From NCBI GenBank assembly GCA_008704415.1, contig VXIS01000094.1:1-64000 (forward strand): a DNA stretch of 64,000 nucleotides. The letters run 5' to 3'. Under the pieces are notes generated by a model. It had not been told where the DNA came from and searched no databases. It saw only the letters and a program-made list of their open reading frames with translations. The DNA comes from Sphaerosporella brunnea. Lineage: Eukaryota > Ascomycota > Pezizomycetes > Pezizales > Pyronemataceae. The position numbers and the translations under genes are program-made. Shown one piece after another: positions 1 to 10,268 of this stretch (positions are counted from its first letter, which is position 1; every line of letters starts with the position of its first letter).

Positions 1-174
1 ATATTGGACTCCCGACTGCATGGACGGTGGCGTAAGCTCCAGTATTTGGTCAAGTGGACCGGCTACGATCGGCCGAAGTGGGAACCAGCCGAGATGGTCA
101 ATGGTCTGGAAGCTATCGATCGCTTCCACGAGGCCTATCCGGACAAGCCGGGGCCTCTGCCGGAAGATGAATGA
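1..174 (+). CDS. Ty3/gypsy polyprotein C-terminus with chromodomain (partial)
   Basis: Frame 1 is open from the window edge to a TGA at 172-174 and gives the last 57 residues of a retrotransposon polyprotein. It has the chromodomain pattern YLVKWTGY followed ten residues later by WEPAEMV, then a short acidic tail. In chromoviruses (Ty3/gypsy) this domain follows the integrase and directs insertion toward particular chromatin. The stop is followed by a purine-rich tract and an LTR at 209, the expected order for the 3' end of such an element. The rest of gag-pol lies outside the window, so whether the element is intact cannot be judged. Confidence 0.85.
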   Translation: MLDSRLHGRWRKLQYLVKWTGYDRPKWEPAEMVNGLEAIDRFHEAYPDKPGPLPEDE

Positions 175-208
175 GCTTCGCCGGAGCTCAGCCGTAGGAG
201 GGGGATAC

Positions 209-1398
209 TGTCACGGCGCGAGTTTGGATGGAGTTTTCCGACTAAGCTACCGGCTTTTACTCTCAATGAAATCGGCTGGAACTCTCAGATCTAAGGCTTC
301 AAAGGATGCTGATTCATTTGCTGTTCTCAAATTTACCCCCCCGTTGATGGTTGTCACGTGGTGAGGTTCGGAAGTGGGGGTTGTTTGTGGTGTCGTGATG
401 AGGCTCTGTAGGGGGACTCGGTGGGGTGGCTCCGAGCCGAGGTTATATTCGGCTACCACGTGGCGCGGCGCACCGCAGTCACGTGATTGCTATAAGGGGC
501 CTTCGCTTCCGCTTTGTTGTTTGTTTTCCCTTTCCTCTTTACTGAACCTTCGTATGTCAATCTGAGTACCTTCGTTCCAATCTGAATCCTGACCGTGCGC
601 ATCGCGCCTCTTGTCCTGCCTCTTGTCCTGCCTTTGGATCTTGTCCCAGCTCTCGTTCTTGCCCCCTCTGTACGCGAGTACCTTGGGCCCCTCCAGTCTG
701 TTCTCGACCCTCTCCGTTACATTCTCTTGGCGGAAGCAATCCTACTTATAGTAGAACGCCGCTCCAGAGACTATCGTCTCCCTGAGTAATACTCAGCCTT
801 TACTCCTTGCTGGCTTTCCGACAGTCTCTACGACTGCGGGCGTCAAGGCGCGCACAGAGATCGCCCCACCTTCCTATAACTCACTCTTTGATTCCAAATC
901 ATGAGTCATAGACATGGGTCGCACCCGGATACCCCCCTCCGTAAGCGTTGTATTCTCGTGTTGCAGGAAGATGCTCAGCCCTATTGGCTCTATCTACCGA
1001 TCTTCTGCGTCGCATGCCCTACGCAACAACCATACTTACTATGGAGGTTCTAGGCCGAGGGATTCTTCCCTTTTTCGGCTCTACGCCTTCCGGTTGATCA
1101 CTCCTGACCCCTCCGATCGTCATGCTAGTTCCTGGAACAGGCAGGTCAACGAAGATATCTCGGAAAAGCTCTAACAATAGCCTATACTATTGTTATCTCC
1201 GAACCGGATGCTCTTCCCAGGTAGCGTCCTACCTAAGGTACCCGATCTCCGAGTTCTTCCATAGCGTCACTCAAGCTAGCTACTATGATCCGGAGCCACC
1301 CGGCTATCACGTGCCCTCGAGGCGATCACTATGCAGACTCTATTCTATTCCCCTAGCTGACTACTTAGAGTACATGTCACGTGACCATACCCGTGACA
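209..1398 (+). mobile_element. 3' long terminal repeat of the Ty3/gypsy element
   Basis: A polypurine tract (GGAGGGGGATAC, about 197-208) is followed by TGTCACGG at 209-216. The matching inverted end CCGTGACA lies at 1391-1398, giving an LTR of 1190 bp with perfect 8 bp TG...CA-type termini. A TATA-like CTATAAGG lies near 490. It directly follows the chromodomain ORF, so it is the 3' LTR. The 5' LTR is off the window, so the target duplication (expected CTCTG at 1399-1403) cannot be confirmed. Confidence 0.8.
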
Positions 1399-1767
1399 CT
1401 CTGCCACTTTGGCAATGAGCGGCTCTGTGATCTCGGTCATCAGTCTGAGTATACGGCCTGTGTGTGTTTCGAAGCCGGCATCTAGGCGGTTCAGGTGGCC
1501 GGACATGGCCTCTTTGACGGCGTCGTGGATAATCTCTGCAAGTTTGTTGTTTCTGGGCATTTCCTGGCGTCGGCGCTTACGCGACTCCGCGAGGGGCTGG
1601 GCCGGCGGTCCATCAAAGGCGGTCGGGGTGCTGAACCTGCTAAAGTCCAGAGGGTTGCTTCCTGTAAGGCCAACCTCTATGCCGTCCATTCTGTTTTGGC
1701 TGCCCAACTGGGACGACTCGATCGGGTCAGACGGATCCTCCATAGGAGGTGTGACGATCGGATCCAT
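1399..1767 (-). pseudogene. Unknown ORF truncated by the LTR retrotransposon
   Basis: A reading frame starting at 1767 runs leftwards for 123 codons and then crosses into the LTR at 1398, so its original C-terminus has been displaced. The visible part has a Pro/Asp-rich start (MDPIVTPPMEDPSDP), a basic patch (ESRKRRRQEMPRNNK) and an amphipathic helical stretch that could form a coiled coil. That layout fits a retroelement gag or LINE ORF1 but no family motif is seen. A second insertion into an already mobile sequence is plausible but unproven. Confidence 0.4.
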
Positions 1768-2893
1768 GAGGCTGCGCGTTCTAAGGTGTCGCGCGCCCTT
1801 TGTCCGGATTTGCCCGCGCGCTCGTGAGCGGCAAGCGAGCTTGAAGCTTGGGTGTTGTTCGCGATGTTAGTTTTGGGCCAATCAGAGTTTGACACGTCGC
1901 GGCTTGGCGTTTCCAAGCACGGAGCGTTTTTTTTTTTAATTTTAATCATAATGTATTCGGCCGCTTGCGGCCATGACATATGGTTGTATACAGGAAGTCT
2001 ACCCTTGGACCTCAGGTGTCCACAGACGGGCGTGACTTGGTAGGCGCACCAAGGAAATCCGCAGCTGGTAAAAGGCAACAAAGGGAACAAAAAAGCACGG
2101 AGCGTGTGAGGTGTGTGTGTGTTGTTGTCTTTTGCGGTGGCGAACTTTATGGGAGTTGTCTAAGCTCTGAGTGAGTGTCTAGACATCACTGAGGGAGCTT
2201 TTCGAGCCATAATCTGTCTTTCGGGGCGCGACTGAGAACACCGCGTTGCCCCCAGCTGCATGTGCAGCTCGACCTGAAGATGATTCTGGTTTGGAAGACG
2301 TAAAGTCTGTGGAGGCTGCGCTGATCCATGCCGGAGTCCGCGGCTGACTATTGCGGCAACAGCCTCTAGGCTTTGCAGAATTTCGGAATCCAGCGGAGCG
2401 TGGTCCGTCACCAGCGGTTGAGCGGGTGGGTGGAGCAACTTTTATCGAACACGCCGCGCAAATTTGTGAATGCCACGGCCACGACGAGGGTACCAGTGGC
2501 CCAAGGCCGTCAAAGCTGACCCTTCGTGGGGGGGCCACGAGGTCACAACTGTTCACGACGGACAAGGCGACCTGGTGGAAGGATTATCCTGCGGTTCCCT
2601 GGAAGCATCGAAGCCTCACGCTCGACGTCCTCCGCGAAGCTGACGGCCCGGTCAATGGGGATGCCATCAAGACTCTGAAATTTCGCGAAGGCTCACGGGA
2701 AACTATTCATCATGGGGTTACGTTACATCGATATGCGCGGGTGTGCCTGGGACCGTACTTTGCCGCGACCGCCTGTGTGATTCGACCAGAACTGACCTTA
2801 TTCAACCTGGATCGACCTATGTCAACCTGATGCACGGCGTGACTGTAAATGCCACAGCAGCGTCCGCCTTTCCACAACAAATCTGCCGCCACC
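1768..2893. other. Intergenic, upstream of the interrupted F-box-like gene
   Basis: No recognisable gene. A 159-codon plus-strand frame (2351-2830) and overlapping minus-strand frames have no family signature and compete with one another, so none is called. The last 700 bases should include the promoter and leader of the host gene that starts at 2894. The bases just before that ATG (GCCGCCACC) match a strong Kozak context. Confidence 0.4.
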
Positions 2894-2912
2894 ATGGCTC
2901 CGAACAACCCCT
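2894..2912 (+). pseudogene. 5' stub of F-box-like host gene, split by a transposon
   Basis: ATG at 2894 in the context GCCGCCACCATGG begins MAPNNP and stops being host sequence after 19 bases, where the 10.5 kb transposon begins. Joining 2912 to 13394 (that is, removing the element and one copy of the 3 bp duplication CCT) continues the frame as SSTTLTLESLPFDI, the F-box-like region at 13394-13926. The host gene is therefore disrupted in this copy of the genome, unless the element excises or the downstream part is used on its own. Confidence 0.75.
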
Positions 2913-2913
2913 A

Positions 2914-2948
2914 CCCGAGCATACAAGCGATCCGTGTCGTACGGAATA
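2914..2948 (+). repeat. Left terminal inverted repeat of the 10.5 kb transposon
   Basis: Begins CCCGAGCATACAAGCGATCC. It matches the reverse complement of 13356-13390 at 34 of 35 positions (T/C difference at position 27). Outside it lie A (2913) and the target duplication CCT (2910-2912). Confidence 0.9.
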
Positions 2949-2979
2949 AAAAACAAACCCCAAACAAACGGAAAAAAAA

Positions 2980-3225
2980 ATCCCGTAAAAAACCCGTAAA
3001 ATATCCGTAAAGACAATCCGTAAAGCACAGATTTACAAGAGGATGGAAACCCGTCCAGAACGGGTGGCACGAGGGGAAAGAAATCCGTAAATGACAGATT
3101 TACAAGAAGAAGGAAACCCGTTCAGAACGGGTGGCACGAGTGGGAAGAAATCCGTAAAGAACAGATTGACAAAAAGAAGGAAACCCGTCCAGAACGGGTG
3201 GCACGAGTGGGAAGAAATCCGTAAA
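2980..3225 (+). repeat. Left subterminal repeats: CCGTAAA motifs and a 67 bp tandem array
   Basis: CCGTAAA recurs at about 2984, 2994, 3004, 3018, 3085, 3152 and 3219. From 3016 the spacing becomes regular: three 67 bp units (3016, 3083, 3150) and the start of a fourth (3217). Each unit contains ACCCGTCCAGAACGGGT, an imperfect palindrome, and about four CpG sites. Position and layout suit binding sites for a transposon-encoded DNA-binding protein. The internal minus frame 3549-5800 encodes a candidate. The binding role is inference. Confidence 0.85.
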
Positions 3226-3548
3226 GGACGGAAGATGAAGAATAAAAAATTCTGTTTGAAATACGTAGAAAGCGGGCAAACGAAAGCGTATATACATATA
3301 GAAACAAATATAAGACAGTATGAAAAGGTTTAAAAAAAACCCGTCCCAGAAAGAAGTAAAAGGAATAGACTTGACTGGTACCTTCAGCATCCCGAATCGT
3401 CCTGCCTCACCCACCCATTACAAAAATAAACAAAATAAAAATAGTAAAAAAAAAAAAAAAAACACAAAACACTTAAAGAAGGTTGGGACAGTGAAAACAG
3501 CAGAAACAAGCTAAAGCATAACTATGTAAGATTATCCCTGCACTAAAA
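3226..3548. other. A-rich left flank of the transposon interior
   Basis: No gene. An A-rich segment with a run of about 18 A near 3450 lies between the subterminal array and the stop codon of the AT-hook gene. It probably holds that gene's 3' untranslated region. Confidence 0.4.
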
Positions 3549-5800
3549 TTAATTTGATGTACGAAAGACTGGCAGATAAGGTAATACCTCAACAGTTTTC
3601 AACGTTTGTAGACGTTGAGCATGGATTGTTCGAGCAGCCTTTGTGGAGGTAGTGCGGAGTCGTTTGGTAGTTCGTCCGGCCTCAATACTAGCCTGTTGGA
3701 CTTCAGTTGAGGTAAAACGCTTTGTTCTAGTTCGGGAACGTGGCGGCGGAGTTGGAAACCGTTCAACAATATCACGAGCCCGCTTACGAGGACGTTTTCG
3801 AACAGCTGGCGGTGATGGAGATGTGTGTGAAGTTTGACGGTTGGGAACGGGAACTAAGGATGGATCCAAAGTATTGGTAGTTGTTGAAGGAAGAGGAACA
3901 GGAGTAGTAGGTGCAGAATATGAAAACATTGTGATCTAGAATAATAGAAGTTAATACTGATACTAATAGTCAACAAAGTGGAACAAACGTACCTTTTCCA
4001 AATGGACAGCATGAAAGTGTGGATCCAGAACAACCTGTTCACGTCGAACACGATCAAGAAAGATATTATAATCCTCAACAAGATCAATATCACGGGCGAT
4101 AATCACTTCACGGTGACTGTCACCATTGGTAAAAACATGATATCGGTATCCAGAACCGGAATCAGGTACAATTGGTGTAGGTTGATAGCATTGAACATGA
4201 GTGTCGATAGTATCGATCCATTCCTGCATAGAATACTGAAAGTGAATCTGGAGACAATGACCCACAATACAAGCCTCATAATACGGTTCATGCGTGGAGT
4301 CATCTAAGGGTAAAGTAGTAGTCGGCAAATCTTGGACAGCCCGTGTGATTGGAGTGTAACCGGAAGATGTAGAAGGTAATCCAGAGTAGTGAGGCGATGC
4401 CAGTTGTGAAGTAAGAGACTGTGGATGCTGTGGACTAAAAGATGAGGAAGAAATACCAGCATCTGTTCCAACGGACCGTCGAACTAAAGCATGATGTTTA
4501 TCACTAAACATCGTCGTAGGTCTGACCCGAGTGGTGGAAGTTCGGGAAGCAACAGCAGCAATAGGAGGACGCTGTGTACGTCGAACTGTCACAGATCCCG
4601 TCACCAAACCAGAGGATGACTGCTGTCCAGAGCTGTGACTGACAGACCGAGAAATATCTTGTGAACATGGTGTAGGTGAAGGACTCGTTGGAGTTGGTGC
4701 AATCGGTATGGGACCACAATTATGGTCAAATAACAGCCTAGAAGAACGAGCTTTTGGGGGCCGTCCGGGTTTGGCTTTGATACCTTGTGCAGCTTGCTCC
4801 TGAAGTATACGTCGACGTCCATTTTCTCGATTCCGTCGGATGATATCCTTTAGTACAACAAGTACCAGATCTTTGGTCCACTTGTAAGGAGCCATATAGT
4901 GGAGGACAGCTATAAACAGTAGTTAATATATGCCTGAATATAAGGTAAAAGAACATACCAGAAATCATACGCTCAACCAAACCAGGTTCCTTTCGATAGT
5001 CGGTCCAGGTCTCGCGAAGAGTGACATCAATTGTAGCGCAGCATACTTTCACCTTACTCCTCATAAGACGTGACTGTCTATTTTGTTCCGCTTTGGGTAA
5101 ATCAGCACTGATACCCATGCGACGTCGTAGCAATGCTTGGCTTGGATTCCGCCACCATGGCTTGTGATGATCAGAAGTAGAAGGTAATAATGCAGCATCA
5201 GGAATTTCGGCATCTGAGTTGTGTTCCGAATCCACGGCATAGTCAGAGTTGAGGTCAACATCCAGCTCATCATCGGAGGTGGGGTAAAAATGCTCGGAGT
5301 CTAGTACAAGAGGATCAGTTAGAGCCATATAAGTATAAAACTCGAAGATAGTAGTAAGACAAACCATAGTCTGTGATAGCATCACTGTTGCCAACAGTAT
5401 CAGGAGAATGATGTGCATCATTTGATGGATCCGTTGTCTGCTTAGCATGGTGTTGTGCAAAAACTATGTCATGTAAGCGGCGATCGTTAACTATGGTGAA
5501 AATATGGAGACCAGAAGGACGAGCAACAGATTGAGTCTGTTTTGATGTTATATCAGGCGGTGCAGGAAATGACTCCAAAAGAGATGCAGGTAGCAATGGA
5601 CTTGAACGGAAAGTTGTTGAAGCCGACGATGTCGATGTAGATGGCTATCACAAATTGTTAGAAAGCACAATGACAAACGAATACAAGCAAGACAATACCG
5701 CCGGATGAAGTTGGCGTGCAAGAAGTTCACCCTGCATTTGCTGAAGACAGCGTCGTAATTCTGTCTGTGATAATTTAGAAAAATCAATACCGGACATCAT
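3549..5800 (-). CDS. Transposon-encoded AT-hook protein, five exons
   Basis: Five minus-strand exons fit in phase: 5800-5699, 5644-5365, 5300-4959, 4909-3993 and 3935-3549. The introns are GT-AG, 49-64 bp, each ending TAG. The product is 675 residues. Around residue 290 the sequence KAKPGRPPKAR is an AT-hook (Gly-Arg-Pro core in a basic setting) that binds the minor groove of AT-rich DNA. It follows a Trp/Lys/Arg-rich segment (YKWTKDLVLVVLKDIIRRN). The middle is Ser/Thr/Pro-rich, and the C-terminus is very basic with SRTRTKRF-type patches that could serve nuclear import. No catalytic domain is recognised. It is transcribed away from the transposase across a shared 525 bp spacer and lies nearest the left repeat array, so by analogy with Spm TnpA it may bind the element's ends. 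That role is inference; the gene model is strong. Confidence 0.8.
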
Positions 5801-6325
5801 ATAGTAAAGATATAGGTGGTTTAATAAAAGCAGTGATGAAAGTGAATTTGAATTGGAATGTAGAGTTTAATGGTGATGAACAAACTGGAAAGTGATAAAG
5901 GACGTGAGTGTGGGAAAAGACCGTACAAGAAGTATTATAGGTGGCAAACATGGTGGGTATCGATGAGCCTAAAAAAGGTATGGTGTCTTATCACAAGCAC
6001 AAACATGTGGCTGATTTCAAATGATAGTCGAGAAGATTCCACACAAAAGCATATGATACAAGCATATCACTGCTGCCAAATTGTTAGTCCAAGTTTCAAG
6101 TTCGCGACAGTGTGTTGAATAGTACCAGTAAAATCAAGTACAACCTTCCAAGTACAGAAATCCGTGTCTGTACGGAATGCGAAGCCACCTTACATGCATA
6201 TAAATTGACGATAAGCTGAGCAATGTACGTTACCTGGCAATGTACGTGTGGAGTGATGTTTGCCACTGATTTCATACTTGAACGTATAGATACTAACATT
6301 ACTGTTTTGAACAATCAGCAATCAA
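5801..6325. promoter_or_regulatory. Divergent promoter between AT-hook and transposase genes
   Basis: A 525 bp spacer separates two start codons pointing outward. It is AT-rich, and the overlapping ORFs in it look accidental. One bidirectional control region would link expression of the accessory protein and the transposase. No particular promoter element is assigned. Confidence 0.5.
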
Positions 6326-9300
6326 ATGCAACGACGATGGACGAACAACCTCACCATGATAAAGCCACAAAGCCAGACTGTCAACGGCCGTAAAGAACGT
6401 CCAATATTACAGCCACCCGTAGCATCGGTGGATAAGACAGTGGCACCGATTGCACCCCTATCGAACACGGTAGAACCAATAGCACCACCACAACATCAAT
6501 ACCGTTCAAGCCAAGCCAGATCTATTGTGTCAAACATAGCTGGAGTACCATCATGTATACCGGCAAAACGTTCGATGGACGATGAGCTCAAATCTGGTCA
6601 TCCAGTAAAGGCTATACCGAATAGTGTGGAGAGAGGTTCACCTACACATACCTCAAGTAATGCCACCCGAAATTCGTCAGCATACAATACAAATTCATCC
6701 ATCCAGCAAGCTGCAGCAGATTCGGAAGGGGACAAATGCATACCAATTCAAGAAATAGTGTCACATCGTTTTAATCTTGATGAGTTAGATCAAGTAACGA
6801 CAGCTGGCACGATTTTCAATTACGGAATCCTACCAGCACTCCATCTTGATGAGATTATATCTGTTGCTCTCTATCAAGTGAAAACAAGATGTAATGTAGC
6901 CTTGGATACACATCTTGAGTATTTGGATATAGTTCGATCCCTTCTTGGCTGTACAGTGCAAGATACCCGGACGGTGGAGGCGCTGCTGGAACGTATCACC
7001 GGTATAACCCATCAAAGATATGATGTATGCAAAAATGGCTGTGTCTGTTTTGCCTTACCGGAGTATCGAGACATGACGAACTGTCCAATCTGTCATGAAA
7101 GTCGACATGATCTGAAGGGTATGTACCGTTAAATTGTACACCTATAATGCAAGTTTATAATAATAATATCTGATAGGCAATCCTCATCAAACCTATGATT
7201 ATGTACCCTTGGTACATCAGTTACAGCTCCAATATGCGAATCCGCAAAGAGCAGTCGACTTGGTACGATATCGTCAAGATCTTCATCATCAAAAAGCCAA
7301 TGATACAGCCTTTGAACCATCAACATTGCGAGACATCTGGGATGGTAAACTATGCCAACAACTCCAACAAAATGGGATGTTAACTGCCGATACCGATCTT
7401 GCTCTGGCTCTGTCCACAGATGGTGTGGAGTTATTTCGTAAGGGAAAGACACATCAGGTCTGGCCTATTATACTGCAATGTTATAACCTTGCACCAGAAT
7501 ATCGCTTCCAGGAAGACAATATTCTTTGCAGTGATGTTATTCCAGGACCGCACAAACCAAAAGATATTCATTCCTTCCTATATCCCACCATACGGGATTT
7601 GAAGATACTCCATAATGGAGTTCAAACATATAATGGTGCCACAGAGTCAATATTTGATCTTCATGCATATGTGGTGGCGGTAACTGCAGACATGCCTGCA
7701 AGAGATATGTTGATGGGTTTATCCGGTTATAACTCTCGACATTACTGCAATTATTGCACAATTCGTGGATGCTCAGGGTACAAGTCAGCAGGAAATGATC
7801 AAGATGATTGTTTCACCGGGGTGGCATTGAATACATCATATGTTCAGCAATGCACCGAGTCTGATATCGATGATGATGTTACATCCTATATGTCTGGAAT
7901 GGAGGAGGAGTCAGCCAATGAACATTCTGCGAATGCGATAATGCACGAATGTCTCACCGCTAAAGCTGTACCACATCGACGAGGTACACATATGTACTGT
8001 CCGCTCAAACCACCGCAAGATGTGCCAAACGATTCCGACTGGCGTGAATATGATCCCACAAATCTTCAGCTTCGTTCCCACACTCAAGATGGGATGACTG
8101 CAAAGTACTTTGATACACGCCATCCAACCTTTCATGATTCAAGAGGTGAAAACAATGCTGCTACATCAGCTTCAGTACACCCTAATCAAACAAAGGCTGG
8201 TCGCCGTCAAATTACCTATACATCAGGAATTCAGAGCTGGTCTGGATTATGGGATTTACCGTCACTTATTTGGCCGTGGTATGTTTTTTGTTCAATGGTC
8301 TTCTCTGATGAGTAAAGATGAACATTGCTATAGAATTGTACTGATTGATTCCGTTTTTGTTGTAGGAGCTTTCCCATTGATGGTATGCACTTGTTTTACC
8401 TCAATGTTGTACCTGGTATGCGGGACCATTGGCAAGGTAATTTCTTTCCATGGGAACGACAGTCCGGTGCCTTTGGAACTGCACAAAAAGCAAAGCATAA
8501 GCCAAGTGGTGAACCGTATTGTATTTCTCCACACGATTGGACATGTATCGACAAGGATATCCGATTGATGGTACAACCTGCTGCTTTTGGAGACCGGATC
8601 CAAGGAGTTTCTGATATTCGGAAAGCCAATCAGTGGAAGTCTTGGGCTCATGTTATATCACCCATTGTTTTAAAGGACCGTTTGCCTGAGCCATTTTACT
8701 CCTCCTGGCTTCGTTTCGTATATGCAATCACCATTGCAATGGACTATTCTATCCGCCAAGATGATATCAGCCTTATCAGACAATCTATGGTGGATTTTGT
8801 CAATCATTATCATGACACTTATTACCGCTTCCAGAATCGCCGGCTGCCAGCATGTCGAGCTGTGTTTCATGCATTATTGCATGTTGCAGATTGTATAGAC
8901 TGGTTGGGACCAATGTGGTCGTATGCACAGTGGACAACGGAACGGATGGTTGGACTCTGGACCTCCAAGGTTAAACAACGAGCATCTGCTTCCCGAAACT
9001 TGTCCTTAGCTATGTTACGGAGTTCTTGGATTAGCAACCTTCGATATAGTTCAAACTTAACCTCACCATATAGTATTTCATCCTCCCAACCGTCGTGGGT
9101 CACTACTTTCGATGACTTTCGAGATGATAAGGATGGTTCCATACGGCCTACCGGTATATCAACCCTCCTAAAAAAACTCAGAAACCGTACCGAGCATGAT
9201 GAGGATGGTACTAGGGAACGTACCAGTCGTTATCTCACCGATTCCAACCATCAAAGTTCGCTTCATCATATGATGCACCATTCAAAGCTGCTCACCGTGT

Positions 9301-9902
9301 TGCAACTGGTTGACCTCCATTCCTACCTGGTCAATTTGCATCTTACTTTTCCTTCCACTGTCAACTTCCATGTTGAGACCATGCTTGGCAATAAACGTCG
9401 TAAACGATCAGATGCTTTGACCGGTGTCCCTGTATCTGCTTGGCAGAAATGTCTGTTGAATGATCCAAGTACCTCACAGACCGTCTATCGTACGTATATA
9501 AGATCTGCTGCCTATGAGAAGATTGATGCCCGAAATGCTACACACATTCGATATGAAATTCTGAATGATGGATTGGATTCCAATGGAAATTACATTAGCC
9601 GTTCTGTCAGTAAGTTTGGCTGTGTCCAATTCTTCTGTGCATATGATGCTGTTGAATTATCTTCAGGCAATTCAATGCGTGTACTACTGGCTTGGGTTGA
9701 TGAATTGCCAGTTGTTTCGGAAGCAACAGCTGCTGGTTTGCTTTATCGTCTTCATTCAACTTCCATGTCGCTGTCCGGATCTAATCTGTCATACTTTATT
9801 AATGTTGATGACATTTCCTGTCTGATGGGACTTGTCTCTGTAACGGATGGTCATGATTCCGTTGCACAATATCTTGTTGAGAAGGATTCCGCATTTTTGT
9901 AA
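6326..9902 (+). CDS. CMC-superfamily (Plavaka/Tnp2-like) DDE transposase, three exons
   Basis: Exons 6326-7118, 7177-8278 and 8366-9902 join in phase (introns 58 and 87 bp, GT-AG) to give 1143 residues without a stop. A zinc-binding cluster CKNGCVCF...CPICHESRH (C235, C239, C241, C253, C256) matches the N-terminal cysteine motif of Tnp2/Plavaka transposases. The core follows in order: LSTDGVELF (D346), VTADMPARDMLMG (D436) followed by HYCNYC, PIDGMHLFYLNVVP (D637), and QWTTERMVG (E824). These are the usual acidic landmarks of this superfamily. The C-terminal third, with YEILNDGLDSNGNYISR, is also family-like. It would cut and move DNA bearing the terminal repeats at 2914 and 13390. The first 180 residues are low-complexity and the start could be at M11. 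KDZ-type motifs are absent. Confidence 0.9.
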
Positions 9903-10268
9903 TTGCCGTTGCTGTTGTCTTCGGGTTGTACTGCTTCCTAGTAATGTATTGCTGTTGGCTTTGAAGTGAACGTACGTCTGGCTGGATTGTTGCTGTGTTC
10001 ATACTGTATCATATTCTCTTGTTTCTGTGCATATCTGTCAGCATATTGATATTCTGCCAGTTTCGGTGTTGTGTCATGCGCTTCTGTGCTTTGTATTGAC
10101 CTTCTGTGTGTTGTACCTTCATGTTTCTCGAAACCAACAATGTCATCTATCATACATCTTTCATCCAGCCAACGTCAACCTTTTTTCACTATTGTACTCA
10201 ACAATCACTTTGCACGAACATATTATACTGCATCTCTTCTTTTTGTTCCTCCCGTATTTACTCTGTTT
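9903..10268. other. Convergent 3' spacer between transposase and dioxygenase genes
   Basis: 366 bp separate the two facing stop codons. T-rich, with no gene. Expected to contain both 3' ends and poly(A) signals. Overlapping transcripts from the two strands are possible here. Confidence 0.5.

Noticed and set aside
2351..2830. 159-codon plus-strand ORF upstream of the F-box-like gene
   Set aside because: No domain and overlaps equally long minus-strand frames; coding status cannot be supported.
6326..9902. Transposase assigned to the KDZ group because fungal TET/JBP genes often travel with KDZ elements
   Set aside because: The cysteine cluster, STDG, DMPA and DGMH landmarks are those of Tnp2/Plavaka (CMC) transposases; no KDZ-type motif was seen.
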